Positions 43,721 to 51,178 of a stretch of DNA of 64,000 nucleotides are shown here, piece after piece. Both the position numbers and the translations under genes were made by a program. The notes below the pieces were generated by a model, which did no database searches, was not told where the DNA came from, and saw only the letters and a program-made list of their open reading frames with translations. The DNA lies in contig NZ_LODI01000046.1 of the NCBI RefSeq assembly GCF_001468485.1, positions 1-64,000 on the forward strand. Direction: 5' to 3'. Source of the stretch: Pseudoalteromonas sp. H71 (GTDB lineage Bacteria > Pseudomonadota > Gammaproteobacteria > Enterobacterales > Alteromonadaceae). Position 1 is the stretch's first letter; every line of letters begins with the position of its first letter.

Positions 43721-44608
43721 TTAATTCGCATCATCTCGGCAAGTCTCTTTAGGAAACTCAAATTCAATGGTTGTATGAGACAAGCGATAGGCAGAAAGTC
43801 TCTTAGCCACTTGTTCCTTAAGTTTAATTAATTCATCAACGTCAATTTTTTCGACTAATTCTATGTGAGCGGTTAATACGTGACTTTCGCCATCTAACGA
43901 CCAAAAATGCAGATGATGTACGCCATTAACTTCTGGAAGGTTAGTTAGCGACTCTTTTATACTTTCTTGAGTTTCTTCATCTGGCGCGGCCTGAAGAAAC
44001 AAGACAATTGTTGATTTCAGATTTTTAAAAACATTGAACAAGATAAACAATGTGAAGCCAATAGATAGTAACGGATCTAAAATGGGCAAATCTACAAATA
44101 ACAGCACAATAGATACAATAAGCACAGCAACCCAGCCAAGTACGTCTTCAAGCAAGTGCCATGTAAGTACTTTTTCATTTAAGGTTTCTCCAGCTTTTAA
44201 TTTTAATACAGCATATCCGTTAACGGCAACGCCGAGTATCGCTAGCCCTAACATCCCCTCGACAACAGGCATTTCAGGATTGGACAGCCTTGGAATTGCT
44301 TCAAATAAAATCCAAATTGAGCCAATGATTAAAACAATACTGTTTATCAATGCGCCAAAGAGTGTAAGTCTACGATAACCATAACTAAACTTATCTGATG
44401 CTTCTTTATCTGAAAAACGACTTAAAATCCACGCAAAACCTATTGAAAGACTATCACCAAGATCGTGAACTGCATCTGCCATTATCGCCGTACTGTTAGT
44501 GAGCCAACCACCTATAAATTCTATAATAGTGAATGTCACATTAAGGAAAAATGCCCAACCAATACGGTCATCTTTACCATGTTGATGACTATGATTATGG
44601 TTGTGCAT
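43721..44608 (-). CDS. czcD: Cation diffusion facilitator transporter, CzcD type
   Basis: 295 residues from the ATG at 44608, which has GGAGGTG upstream; a longer frame back to 44650 would need to start inside the preceding gene. His-rich N-terminus (MHNHNHSHQHG), six TM helices with metal-site residues in STAIMADAVHDLGDSLSIG and HLLEDVLGW, and a C-terminal cytoplasmic domain with HHLHFWSLDGESHVLTAHIE. Exports Zn/Cd/Co-type divalent ions from cytoplasm to periplasm, feeding the RND pumps. Overlaps the end of the transglutaminase-like gene by 14 bp. Confidence 0.93.
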   Translation of the reverse strand: MHNHNHSHQHGKDDRIGWAFFLNVTFTIIEFIGGWLTNSTAIMADAVHDLGDSLSIGFAWILSRFSDKEASDKFSYGYRRLTLFGALINSIVLIIGSIWILFEAIPRLSNPEMPVVEGMLGLAILGVAVNGYAVLKLKAGETLNEKVLTWHLLEDVLGWVAVLIVSIVLLFVDLPILDPLLSIGFTLFILFNVFKNLKSTIVLFLQAAPDEETQESIKESLTNLPEVNGVHHLHFWSLDGESHVLTAHIELVEKIDVDELIKLKEQVAKRLSAYRLSHTTIEFEFPKETCRDDAN

Positions 44609-45326
44609 TTTGCACCTCCAGTACTGTCGTCTTTCTAATGTTGGCGACATTGAAGTTGATCAGGTGACGGATCACTCGTTGATACATCCAACGTTTAACG
44701 CCTGACAAATTAGTGCCTTTTTCTTGGTAGAACTTATCAGGAGAGTCATAAAGTCCGAAATCATCATGAATACCTTCTTTTTGAATATAGGTATCAGTTC
44801 CGCGCCAATTTATATCTGGAGTAGAGAAGCATTTTGTCGCAACACCATAACCACAAAAGTTATCTTTTTCTTCGCTAAATTTCTGTTGTAACGAAGTGAG
44901 ATATTGCTCATCCAAGATAAAGCCTTCTAAGTTGATCCAACGTCCATCAAAGTAAACCTCTACCCAACTGTGGATAATGTATTTCGGCGCTAACCAAAAG
45001 ACATACGTTGGAATAGCACCTTTTTGCAATTGCTGAGCAATGGTGAACCCGTGAAATCGGCATTGAATACCTAACCCTCGTAACAAGGCCATCAGTAAGT
45101 TACCTTTGGTATTACATTGTCCGTAACCATCCGCTAAAACATTGCTTGCAGAAATGTCATCGCTTTCATTGTAGCCAAATAATATTTCATCTTTAACAAA
45201 TTGGTAGGCCGCACCAATTTTGTTGAAATCATCCAAGCTTTTCCACCTTCGTTGATTTATGAGGGATTGGATATTTTTGTGTTCAAAATTGACTATGCTG
45301 GTCTTGGTTAGATACTTATCACACAT
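44595..45326 (-). CDS. Transglutaminase-like superfamily protein, coupled to czcD
   Basis: 243 residues, no signal peptide. Transglutaminase-like core with catalytic Cys in GYGQCNTKGNLLMALLRGLG (about 88-107), His in YIIHSWVEVYFDGRWINLE and the following acidic residue. Such domains act as cysteine peptidases or amidases in bacteria. It is the first gene of a unit with czcD under a MerR-type promoter, so expression should be metal-induced. Why a metal exporter is paired with a cytosolic transglutaminase-like enzyme is unknown. Confidence 0.82.
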   Translation of the reverse strand: MCDKYLTKTSIVNFEHKNIQSLINQRRWKSLDDFNKIGAAYQFVKDEILFGYNESDDISASNVLADGYGQCNTKGNLLMALLRGLGIQCRFHGFTIAQQLQKGAIPTYVFWLAPKYIIHSWVEVYFDGRWINLEGFILDEQYLTSLQQKFSEEKDNFCGYGVATKCFSTPDINWRGTDTYIQKEGIHDDFGLYDSPDKFYQEKGTNLSGVKRWMYQRVIRHLINFNVANIRKTTVLEVQNAQP

Positions 45327-45355
45327 TTTTACCCCTTATTAACTTGTATGCTTTA

Positions 45356-45386
45356 ACTATAAAACCTATAGTAACTATAGAGTCAA
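45356..45386 (-). promoter_or_regulatory. MerR-type promoter and operator between the transglutaminase-czcD unit and the CadR/PbrR-like gene
   Basis: On the minus strand: -35 TTGACT (45386-45381), 19-bp spacer, -10 TATAGT (45361-45356). Within the spacer is the perfect dyad CTATAGT-A-ACTATAG (45366-45380). The 19-bp spacing is the mark of MerR-family activation. The regulator gene starts 18 bp to the right on the plus strand, so the operator can serve both directions. Confidence 0.88.
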
Positions 45387-45403
45387 GTTTATTGGAAAGG
45401 TTT

Positions 45404-45793
45404 ATGAAAATTGGCGAATTATCGAAAACATCAGGCTGTTCAATACAAACAATTAGGTATTATGAAAGAGAAGGGTTGCTTTCAGATCCTGAGCGCTCTG
45501 AGGGTAACTTTAGGTTGTATTCCAATAAGGCGTTAAAAGAGCTGGAATTCGTTAAGCATTGTCGCAGCCTCGATATATCTCTTGATGATATCAAACGTCT
45601 TATTGAATTAAAGAATAAGCCAGAAGAAAGCTGCTCTAGTGTGAATGAATTGATTAAGCAGCAATTAAATTTAGTCAACAAACGCATGAAAGAATTAAAG
45701 GCCTTAAAAAATGAATTACAACATATGGCAAGTACATGCAATTCTGATAATACCATTGAAGGATGCGGTATTATTAAGTCGTTGGATAGTTAA
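45404..45793 (+). CDS. MerR-family Cd(II)/Pb(II)-type regulator (CadR/PbrR-like)
   Basis: 129 residues from the ATG at 45404, preceded by GGAAAGG; an upstream frame back to 45344 would run through the operator. N-terminal winged helix (MKIGELSKTSGCSIQTIRYY), dimerisation helix, and cysteines in the CadR/PbrR pattern: EESCSSVN, ASTC and EGCGII. Binds the divergent 19-bp-spacer promoter and, by matching operator, probably the one at 36839. Likely controls the czcD and HMA-CDF genes. Confidence 0.88.
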   Translation: MKIGELSKTSGCSIQTIRYYEREGLLSDPERSEGNFRLYSNKALKELEFVKHCRSLDISLDDIKRLIELKNKPEESCSSVNELIKQQLNLVNKRMKELKALKNELQHMASTCNSDNTIEGCGIIKSLDS

Positions 45794-45835
45794 TCTAAAT
45801 TCTGCTTTGAGCTATTCTTAGTCGCAAAGGCAATT

Positions 45836-46213
45836 ATGAAAACCATTGGTAAATTAGCACAATCATTAAATTTAAACGTAGAAACCATTCGTTTTTATGA
45901 GCGAGAAGGACTTATTACACAACCTACAAAACCAATATCAGGTTATAGACAATATGACGAAACAATAGCAGGACAACTTAGGTTCATCACAAAAGCCAAA
46001 ATGCTCGGCTTTACGTTAAAAGAAATTAAATCGCTAATGTCTATGGACAACGACTGCGCTCAAGTTGAGTTATTAAGCCGACAAAAGTTAGCAATCATTC
46101 GAGAAAAAATTAGCGACCTTCAACGTTTAGAGAAAGTAATTGTGGATATGACAAATACCTGTATACAAAACGATGATCCAACATATTGCCCTATTATTGA
46201 TTCATTAAAATGA
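45836..46213 (+). CDS. merR: Mercury-responsive regulator MerR
   Basis: 125 residues. Winged-helix N-terminus (TIGKLAQSLNLNVETIRFYE) and the three Hg(II)-binding cysteines of true MerR: DNDCAQVELL, TNTCIQ and YCPIIDSLK. A near-consensus mer operator lies directly after the gene. Here merR runs in the same direction as merC, not divergent from it as in Tn21/Tn501. GGCAATT precedes the ATG. Confidence 0.9.
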   Translation: MKTIGKLAQSLNLNVETIRFYEREGLITQPTKPISGYRQYDETIAGQLRFITKAKMLGFTLKEIKSLMSMDNDCAQVELLSRQKLAIIREKISDLQRLEKVIVDMTNTCIQNDDPTYCPIIDSLK

Positions 46214-46244
46214 TTGACTCCGTACTCATGTACGGAGTTTAAAG
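46214..46244 (+). promoter_or_regulatory. mer operator-promoter
   Basis: -35 TTGACT, a 19-bp spacer containing the dyad CCGTAC-TCAT-GTACGG, and -10 TTAAAG. The -35 and first half-site TTGACTCCGTAC match the known Tn21/Tn501 mer operator. Its -35 begins directly after the merR stop codon (TGA at 46211-46213), so it drives merC and the GDCCVxC gene but not merR itself. Confidence 0.88.
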
Positions 46245-46274
46245 TGCTGGTAATATCAACCAATAGACTTTCAA

Positions 46275-46664
46275 ATGATAAATAAAATTTTAGATAAAGT
46301 TGGCTCAGGCGGGGTTTGGCTTGCAGCACTTAGTTGTACAGGGTGTTTCCCTGCACTTGGTTCATTAGCATCAGCGTTGGGGTTAGGTTTTCTTTCTCAT
46401 TTTGAGGGGATTGCTGTAAATACCTTGTTACCTATATTTGCAACTCTGGCGCTACTAGTAAACTTATACAACTGGCACAAAAATAAAAGCCATACCAGAG
46501 CTGCCTTCAGCATTCTTGGGCCTGTAGCAGTGCTATTAACGCTTTATCCTCTTTGGCAATATGATTGGAGCACATACCTATTTTACTTTGGTATTTGCTT
46601 AATGGTCGTTATGTCGGTTTTGGATATCGTAAAACCAGTAAGGGAGCAAACATGCAACGTATAG
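46275..46664 (+). CDS. merC: Mercuric/organomercurial ion transporter MerC
   Basis: 129 residues, four TM helices. Typical MerC start with the paired cysteines ALSCTGCFPALGSLASALGL (Cys21, Cys24) in the first helix and GLGFLSHFEG after it. MerC brings Hg(II) into the cytoplasm for reduction by MerA. No merA, merT or merP is found in the window. Overlaps the next gene by 13 bp. Confidence 0.9.
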   Translation: MINKILDKVGSGGVWLAALSCTGCFPALGSLASALGLGFLSHFEGIAVNTLLPIFATLALLVNLYNWHKNKSHTRAAFSILGPVAVLLTLYPLWQYDWSTYLFYFGICLMVVMSVLDIVKPVREQTCNV

Positions 46665-46876
46665 AGCTAAAGTCGACTATTACATGTCCAGAATGTGGGT
46701 ATAGTAAAATTGAAGAAATGCCGACAAACGCTTGTCAGTGGTATTATGAATGTGAATCGTGCAAAGTTTTGTTAAAACCATTAAAGGGTGACTGCTGTGT
46801 TTACTGTTCATATGGAACAGTAAAGTGTCCACCAATTCAGGAAGGACATAATTGTTGCTCTCATACTGGTGATTAA
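46652..46876 (+). CDS. GDCCVxC-domain small protein of the mer cluster
   Basis: 74 residues from the ATG at 46652, which overlaps merC and has AGGGAG upstream. Two CxxC pairs near the N-terminus (TCPECGYSK, CESCK) resemble a zinc ribbon, then comes the family mark GDCCVYCSYGTVKCPP and a final CC. Relatives with this motif, some with selenocysteine, occur next to merC or merA. All positions here use Cys codons. Probably a metal- or thiol-handling partner of MerC; function unproven. Confidence 0.85.
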   Translation: MQRIELKSTITCPECGYSKIEEMPTNACQWYYECESCKVLLKPLKGDCCVYCSYGTVKCPPIQEGHNCCSHTGD

Positions 46877-47009
46877 TTAGTTATTTTTTCTCGACTATAT
46901 TCACTAGTCTCCTGTATTAATCAAAATTTTTAAAAGCACCACGGTTTATCATTTACTTAGATATGACTTTAATTTAGTATTGTGATGGTATTTTTCTTAA
47001 GAGAACTTT

Positions 47010-47390
47010 ATGTTTAAACCACTTTCAAAAGTCTTAGTTGTTGTAGCTATGCTGATTGCCTTTGTTGGGCAAGCATTGGCTTATACTGCTATGTCTTGTG
47101 AAATGTCATCAGGTTCTCACGAATCACACATGAACATGGATCATTCCAAAATGAGTCATCATGAAGGAATGAATCATGGGGATATGAATAAAAGCAGTAA
47201 TGGTCAATCAGAAGATTGTTGTGACGTTGAATGTATTTGTCCTGCAAATGCTTGCTCATCTACGACAGTCCTAAATTCCAGTATTGATTCGACAGATATT
47301 CAAATATTCAGTGAATCTGTAGCTGCTCTGCAATCTAAACAACCTCATTCAATTTCCACTTCCCTTTATCGTCCACCAATTTTTGCCTAA
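47010..47390 (+). CDS. Small secreted His/Met/Cys-rich protein with C-terminal RPP tail (family member 3)
   Basis: 126 residues: signal peptide (VLVVVAMLIAFVGQALA), a Met/His-rich copper-type segment (HMNMDHSKMSHHEGMNHGDM at about 41-60), a Cys cluster DCCDVECICPANAC, and the tail SLYRPPIFA. Met/His patterns of this kind bind Cu(I)/Cu(II) in periplasmic copper proteins. It precedes the DUF411-cusCBA-cop cluster on the same strand. Its end and about 40 bp after it resemble the end of the gene at 59480, so the two are related by duplication. Confidence 0.75.
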   Translation: MFKPLSKVLVVVAMLIAFVGQALAYTAMSCEMSSGSHESHMNMDHSKMSHHEGMNHGDMNKSSNGQSEDCCDVECICPANACSSTTVLNSSIDSTDIQIFSESVAALQSKQPHSISTSLYRPPIFA

Positions 47391-47448
47391 TACAGGATTA
47401 GTGCGTCCAAATTTCGCGCACATGTAATTAATTTTTCTGTTAGTCAAT

Positions 47449-47466
47449 ATAGCGTCGTAGCGCTAT
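47449..47466. promoter_or_regulatory. Inverted repeat before the DUF411/cus operon
   Basis: ATAGCG and CGCTAT separated by 6 bases, 32 bp upstream of the DUF411 gene, overlapping a possible -10 (TATAGAT). It could be an operator of a copper-responsive regulator; none is assigned. Confidence 0.35.
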
Positions 47467-47497
47467 AGATATTTTCCAGCGATGTCTGGGGGCAAAA

Positions 47498-47995
47498 ATG
47501 ATCAATAAGTATTTAAAAATAGCAGTAGTAATGCTGCTTTCACCTGCGTTTGCAAACGCCAACGAACATAACCATGCACACAATAACGACGTAACACCTT
47601 TGGAGTTAATCGTTTATAAAACCCCTACTTGTGGGTGTTGTAAAAAATGGATAACTCATATTGAAGACAAAGGGATCGTTGCGCATTCCAAAGATTTCCG
47701 AAACATCGGCAACATCAAAACTAAGTATGGTATCAAACCTAATTACCGTTCATGCCACACGGCAGTGAGTAGAAATGGATTTGCCTTTGAAGGTCATATA
47801 CCTGCTAAATTTATTCAGCAGTTCTTATCAGAAGAACATCCCAATGCGATTGGGCTTTCAGTTCCAGCAATGCCAGTTGGCTCTCCCGGTATGGAAGTCG
47901 ATGACCGCTTTATGCCATACAACGTGTTAATTCTATTTAAAGATGGAACGAGCAAAGTCTATGCAAAAGTTAAGACATACGAGGAGCAATTCTAA
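47498..47995 (+). CDS. DUF411 (CopG-like) periplasmic metal-binding protein
   Basis: 165 residues. Signal peptide (IAVVMLLSPAFANA), a short His-rich start (NEHNHAHNN), and the DUF411 core with YKTPTCGCCKKW (Cys45, 47, 48) and YRSCHTA. The mature domain is thioredoxin-like and found in copper-resistance clusters, where it is thought to handle periplasmic copper. The stop overlaps the start of the next gene (TAATG). Confidence 0.92.
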   Translation: MINKYLKIAVVMLLSPAFANANEHNHAHNNDVTPLELIVYKTPTCGCCKKWITHIEDKGIVAHSKDFRNIGNIKTKYGIKPNYRSCHTAVSRNGFAFEGHIPAKFIQQFLSEEHPNAIGLSVPAMPVGSPGMEVDDRFMPYNVLILFKDGTSKVYAKVKTYEEQF

Positions 47996-49422
47996 TGAAA
48001 TTGAACTCTTCAAACCTTACTTCACTTTCAACTGCATTAATACTCGGCTTATCTGTATTCTCAGCTCAAGCTGAGAAAGTAGTGTCGCTTGAACAAGCTA
48101 TCACCTTAGCTCAGCAAAATGATCCTTGGCTTCATGGTAGCCGATTGAAACAAAGTGCAGTTGAAAATAGAAGTATTGCTTCAGGTACTTTGCCTGATCC
48201 GAAAGTATCGCTAGGGATAATGAATTTACCAACAGATACTTGGGATTTAGATCAGGAAGGAATGACTCAGCTAAAGGTTGGCGTCTCTCAAATGTTTCCG
48301 AGAGGCGACAGTCTAGAGATCAAGCAAGATCAGTTACAAATTGAGTCCACGAAATTTCCACTGCTTCGAGAGGATCGTAAAGCTAAGTTGAAAAGCCAAG
48401 TGTCACAACTTTGGTTAGATGCTTACTTAGCCCAGAAAACTATTAAATTGATTGAAGATGATTGGTCTCTCTTTGAGCAGATGGCGGAAGTGGCTAAAGC
48501 TAGCTATTCAAACGTTGTTGGTAAAACTAGACAGCAAGATGTTATTCGTGCTCAATTGGAAATAGTGCAGTTAGATGACAGATTAACTTCGCAAAAGCAG
48601 AAACTAGAAACGACAATCGCTCGCCTTAATGAGTGGCTTCATATTTACGATGCTGACCGATTGAATGAATCATTCAACTTTGACGCGCAACCACTAGAGT
48701 TTAGCGTCTCAAAAGAATTGCCTTCGATTCAATTGAATAATCCAACAGTCCTAAAAGCATCTAATTACTCAAGAAATCTATTGGCTCAGGCTCTTGCTAA
48801 TCATCCAGCCATACTTGCAATTGATGTAAAACGCAAATCTTTAGAAAAAGGTGTTGAATTAGCTAAACAGAAATATGAGCCGCAATGGGGTGTTAATGCG
48901 AGCTATGCCTATCGTGACAATATGCCTTCTGGTGATAGCCGAGCTGATTTATTTTCTGTTGGTGTAACGTTTGATTTACCGTTGTTTACCGAGAACAGAC
49001 AAGATAAGCAAGTTGCAGCTTCTATTGCAGATTCAGAGGCTGTTAAAACCGAGAAACTATTGCTGACAAAGCAAATGATCAGTGCGGTGGAAAAGGAGCT
49101 TAGACAGCTTAAGCGTTTATCTGATAGACAATCTATCTATCAAGAACAACTCCTTAAACAAACTCATGACCAAGCGGAAGCGTCTTTGACGGCTTACACC
49201 AATGATGATGGCGATTTTGCCGAAGTTGTTCGAGCAAGAATTGCCGAATTAAATACCAGAATATCAGCTTTAAGAATTGATGTTGATGCACTTAAAACAG
49301 TTACTCGCATCAACTATTTCTTTGCGCATTCTCAATCTAAATCAAATGCTGAACATAAGCCATTGCACACTTCGCACAAAACTAATCAGCACTTATCCAA
49401 TAAGCAATTTGGAGAAAAATAA
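47995..49422 (+). CDS. cusC: TolC-family outer-membrane channel, CusC-like (system 3)
   Basis: 475 residues with a signal peptide (STALILGLSVFSAQA) and the helical repeats of TolC-family efflux channels (VSLEQAITLAQQNDPWLHGS, TLPDPKVSLGIMNLPTDTWD). Ends in a His/Lys-rich tail (EHKPLHTSHKTNQHLS). One-base overlaps with both neighbours indicate a tightly coupled operon. Confidence 0.9.
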   Translation: MKLNSSNLTSLSTALILGLSVFSAQAEKVVSLEQAITLAQQNDPWLHGSRLKQSAVENRSIASGTLPDPKVSLGIMNLPTDTWDLDQEGMTQLKVGVSQMFPRGDSLEIKQDQLQIESTKFPLLREDRKAKLKSQVSQLWLDAYLAQKTIKLIEDDWSLFEQMAEVAKASYSNVVGKTRQQDVIRAQLEIVQLDDRLTSQKQKLETTIARLNEWLHIYDADRLNESFNFDAQPLEFSVSKELPSIQLNNPTVLKASNYSRNLLAQALANHPAILAIDVKRKSLEKGVELAKQKYEPQWGVNASYAYRDNMPSGDSRADLFSVGVTFDLPLFTENRQDKQVAASIADSEAVKTEKLLLTKQMISAVEKELRQLKRLSDRQSIYQEQLLKQTHDQAEASLTAYTNDDGDFAEVVRARIAELNTRISALRIDVDALKTVTRINYFFAHSQSKSNAEHKPLHTSHKTNQHLSNKQFGEK

Positions 49423-51164
49423 TGTCAACGAATACGAAAACAATTATTGCCGTCATTATTGGGGCAGCACTAGGTGCAGGAGCATTGAGCTTATATCAAG
49501 GTGCAGGCTCAAACAGTGATACTGATGAAGCTACATCAGCAGAGAAACAACCGCTGTATTGGGTTGCACCGATGGATTCTAATTACCGCCGGGACAAGCC
49601 CGGTAAGTCGCCTATGGGGATGGATTTAATTCCTGTGTATGAGGAAGGATCATCTGGTGATGACTTTGGCCCCGGAGCAGTAAAAATTGCGCCTCATGTA
49701 GTGAATAACCTTGGGGTTCGCACTGCACCTGTTGAACTGAAAAATATGCATACTGAAATCTCAACGGTAGGTTACGTTCAATATGATGAAGATAAGCTAA
49801 TTCATATCCACCCACGGGTTGATGGCTGGATTGATAAACTTTACATCAAAGCAGCAGGTAACCCTGTAGAGAAAGGGCAGCCTCTTTATACGCTCTATTC
49901 TCCTCAGTTAGTTAATGCTCAGGAAGAGCTGTTAATAGCGTTAAAGCGCAACAATAGTTCTTTAATTTCAGCAGCCAAAGATCGCCTAAAAGCGTTACAG
50001 CTTTCAGCAGACTTTATTAAAGAATTAGAGCAAACACGAAAGGTTCAGCAAACAATTACCTTTTATTCACCACAAGCAGGTGTTGTCGATGGTTTGAAGG
50101 TTAGAGAAGGTTTTTATGTAAAGCCGGGAAACACCTTATTAAGCATTGGCCAGCTAGATCAAGTTTGGGTTGAAGCAGAAGTGTTTGAACGTGACGCAGC
50201 CTTAATTAAAAAAGGACTTCCTGTATCAATGACACTGGATTATTTACCCGGTGAGGACTGGGCTGGTGTCGTTGATTATGTTTATCCAACATTGAACAGT
50301 AAAACACGCACACTCCGAGTGAGATTGAAATTTGATAACACAGACTATCAATTAAAACCAAATATGTTTGCACAAGTCTCTATTCACGCTAATCAAGCTG
50401 ATAGCACCATCCTCGTGCCTAAAGAAGCCGTTATTAGAACAGGTAAACAGGACAGAGTAGTACTTGCGTTAGGTGATGGGCAATTTAAATCTATTGAAGT
50501 GACTATTGGCCGGGTTGATATCGACAGCATCGAAATATTAGACGGCTTAAATGAAGATGACGTTGTGGTGACATCTGCCCAATTCTTGATTGATTCTGAA
50601 TCAAGTAAAAGCTCTGACTTTAAACGAATGACTCATGATGAAGTGCCTAACTCTGTTTGGATGCAAGGGGATGTTAATAGTGTTATGGCAGGGCACCGCA
50701 TGGTTAATATTTCACATGGCCCAGCTGAAGCTTGGGATTGGCCTGAAATGGTTATGGATTTTACTGTGGCTGAAAAAGTCGATATTGACTCATTAAAGTC
50801 AGGTCAATCTTTGCACTTTGAAGTGAGCAAAACCGAAGACGGTGGATATGAAATTACTGGAATTCATATCATGAGTGAGCCTGAAGTATCATCAGCAACA
50901 GTATCTGGTTTGATCAATGCGATTGATATTGATACACGGATTCTAAATATTAGCAGAGGCCCAATAGAGAAATGGGATAGACCTGCTGCGACGATGGATT
51001 TTATCATCGCGGACAATATAGAAATGGTTGATTTCAATGTCGGTGATAATGTCACTTTCACTTTTGAGGTTAGAGATGACTTAGTTATCACTGACATTTC
51101 TCTTGAATCAGATGAACAACACGGCAAGGAAAATAAAGCTGCTGTTGATCATTCTAATCATTAA
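49422..51164 (+). CDS. cusB: CusB adaptor fused to two CusF-like domains (system 3)
   Basis: 580 residues, versus about 400 for a plain CusB. N-terminal anchor (TIIAVIIGAALGAGALSLY), a heavy-metal-binding domain YWVAPM to GMDLIPVY (about 46-73), then the adaptor core (lipoyl, hairpin, barrel) to about 400. Two CusF-like modules follow. The first (about 408-487) keeps the Cu(I)-site pattern: a His in NISHGP, then WDWPEMVMDF. The second (about 490-565) has NISRGP and WDRPAATMDF, losing the His, the capping Trp and one Met, so it probably does not bind Cu(I) the same way. It feeds copper or silver to CusA. Confidence 0.93.
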   Translation: MSTNTKTIIAVIIGAALGAGALSLYQGAGSNSDTDEATSAEKQPLYWVAPMDSNYRRDKPGKSPMGMDLIPVYEEGSSGDDFGPGAVKIAPHVVNNLGVRTAPVELKNMHTEISTVGYVQYDEDKLIHIHPRVDGWIDKLYIKAAGNPVEKGQPLYTLYSPQLVNAQEELLIALKRNNSSLISAAKDRLKALQLSADFIKELEQTRKVQQTITFYSPQAGVVDGLKVREGFYVKPGNTLLSIGQLDQVWVEAEVFERDAALIKKGLPVSMTLDYLPGEDWAGVVDYVYPTLNSKTRTLRVRLKFDNTDYQLKPNMFAQVSIHANQADSTILVPKEAVIRTGKQDRVVLALGDGQFKSIEVTIGRVDIDSIEILDGLNEDDVVVTSAQFLIDSESSKSSDFKRMTHDEVPNSVWMQGDVNSVMAGHRMVNISHGPAEAWDWPEMVMDFTVAEKVDIDSLKSGQSLHFEVSKTEDGGYEITGIHIMSEPEVSSATVSGLINAIDIDTRILNISRGPIEKWDRPAATMDFIIADNIEMVDFNVGDNVTFTFEVRDDLVITDISLESDEQHGKENKAAVDHSNH

Positions 51165-51178
51165 GTGGGAGAAAAATA

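Noticed and set aside
46652-46876. Possible selenoprotein in the GDCCVxC family
   Set aside because: All Cys positions in the motif use TGT or TGC; no in-frame TGA is read through.
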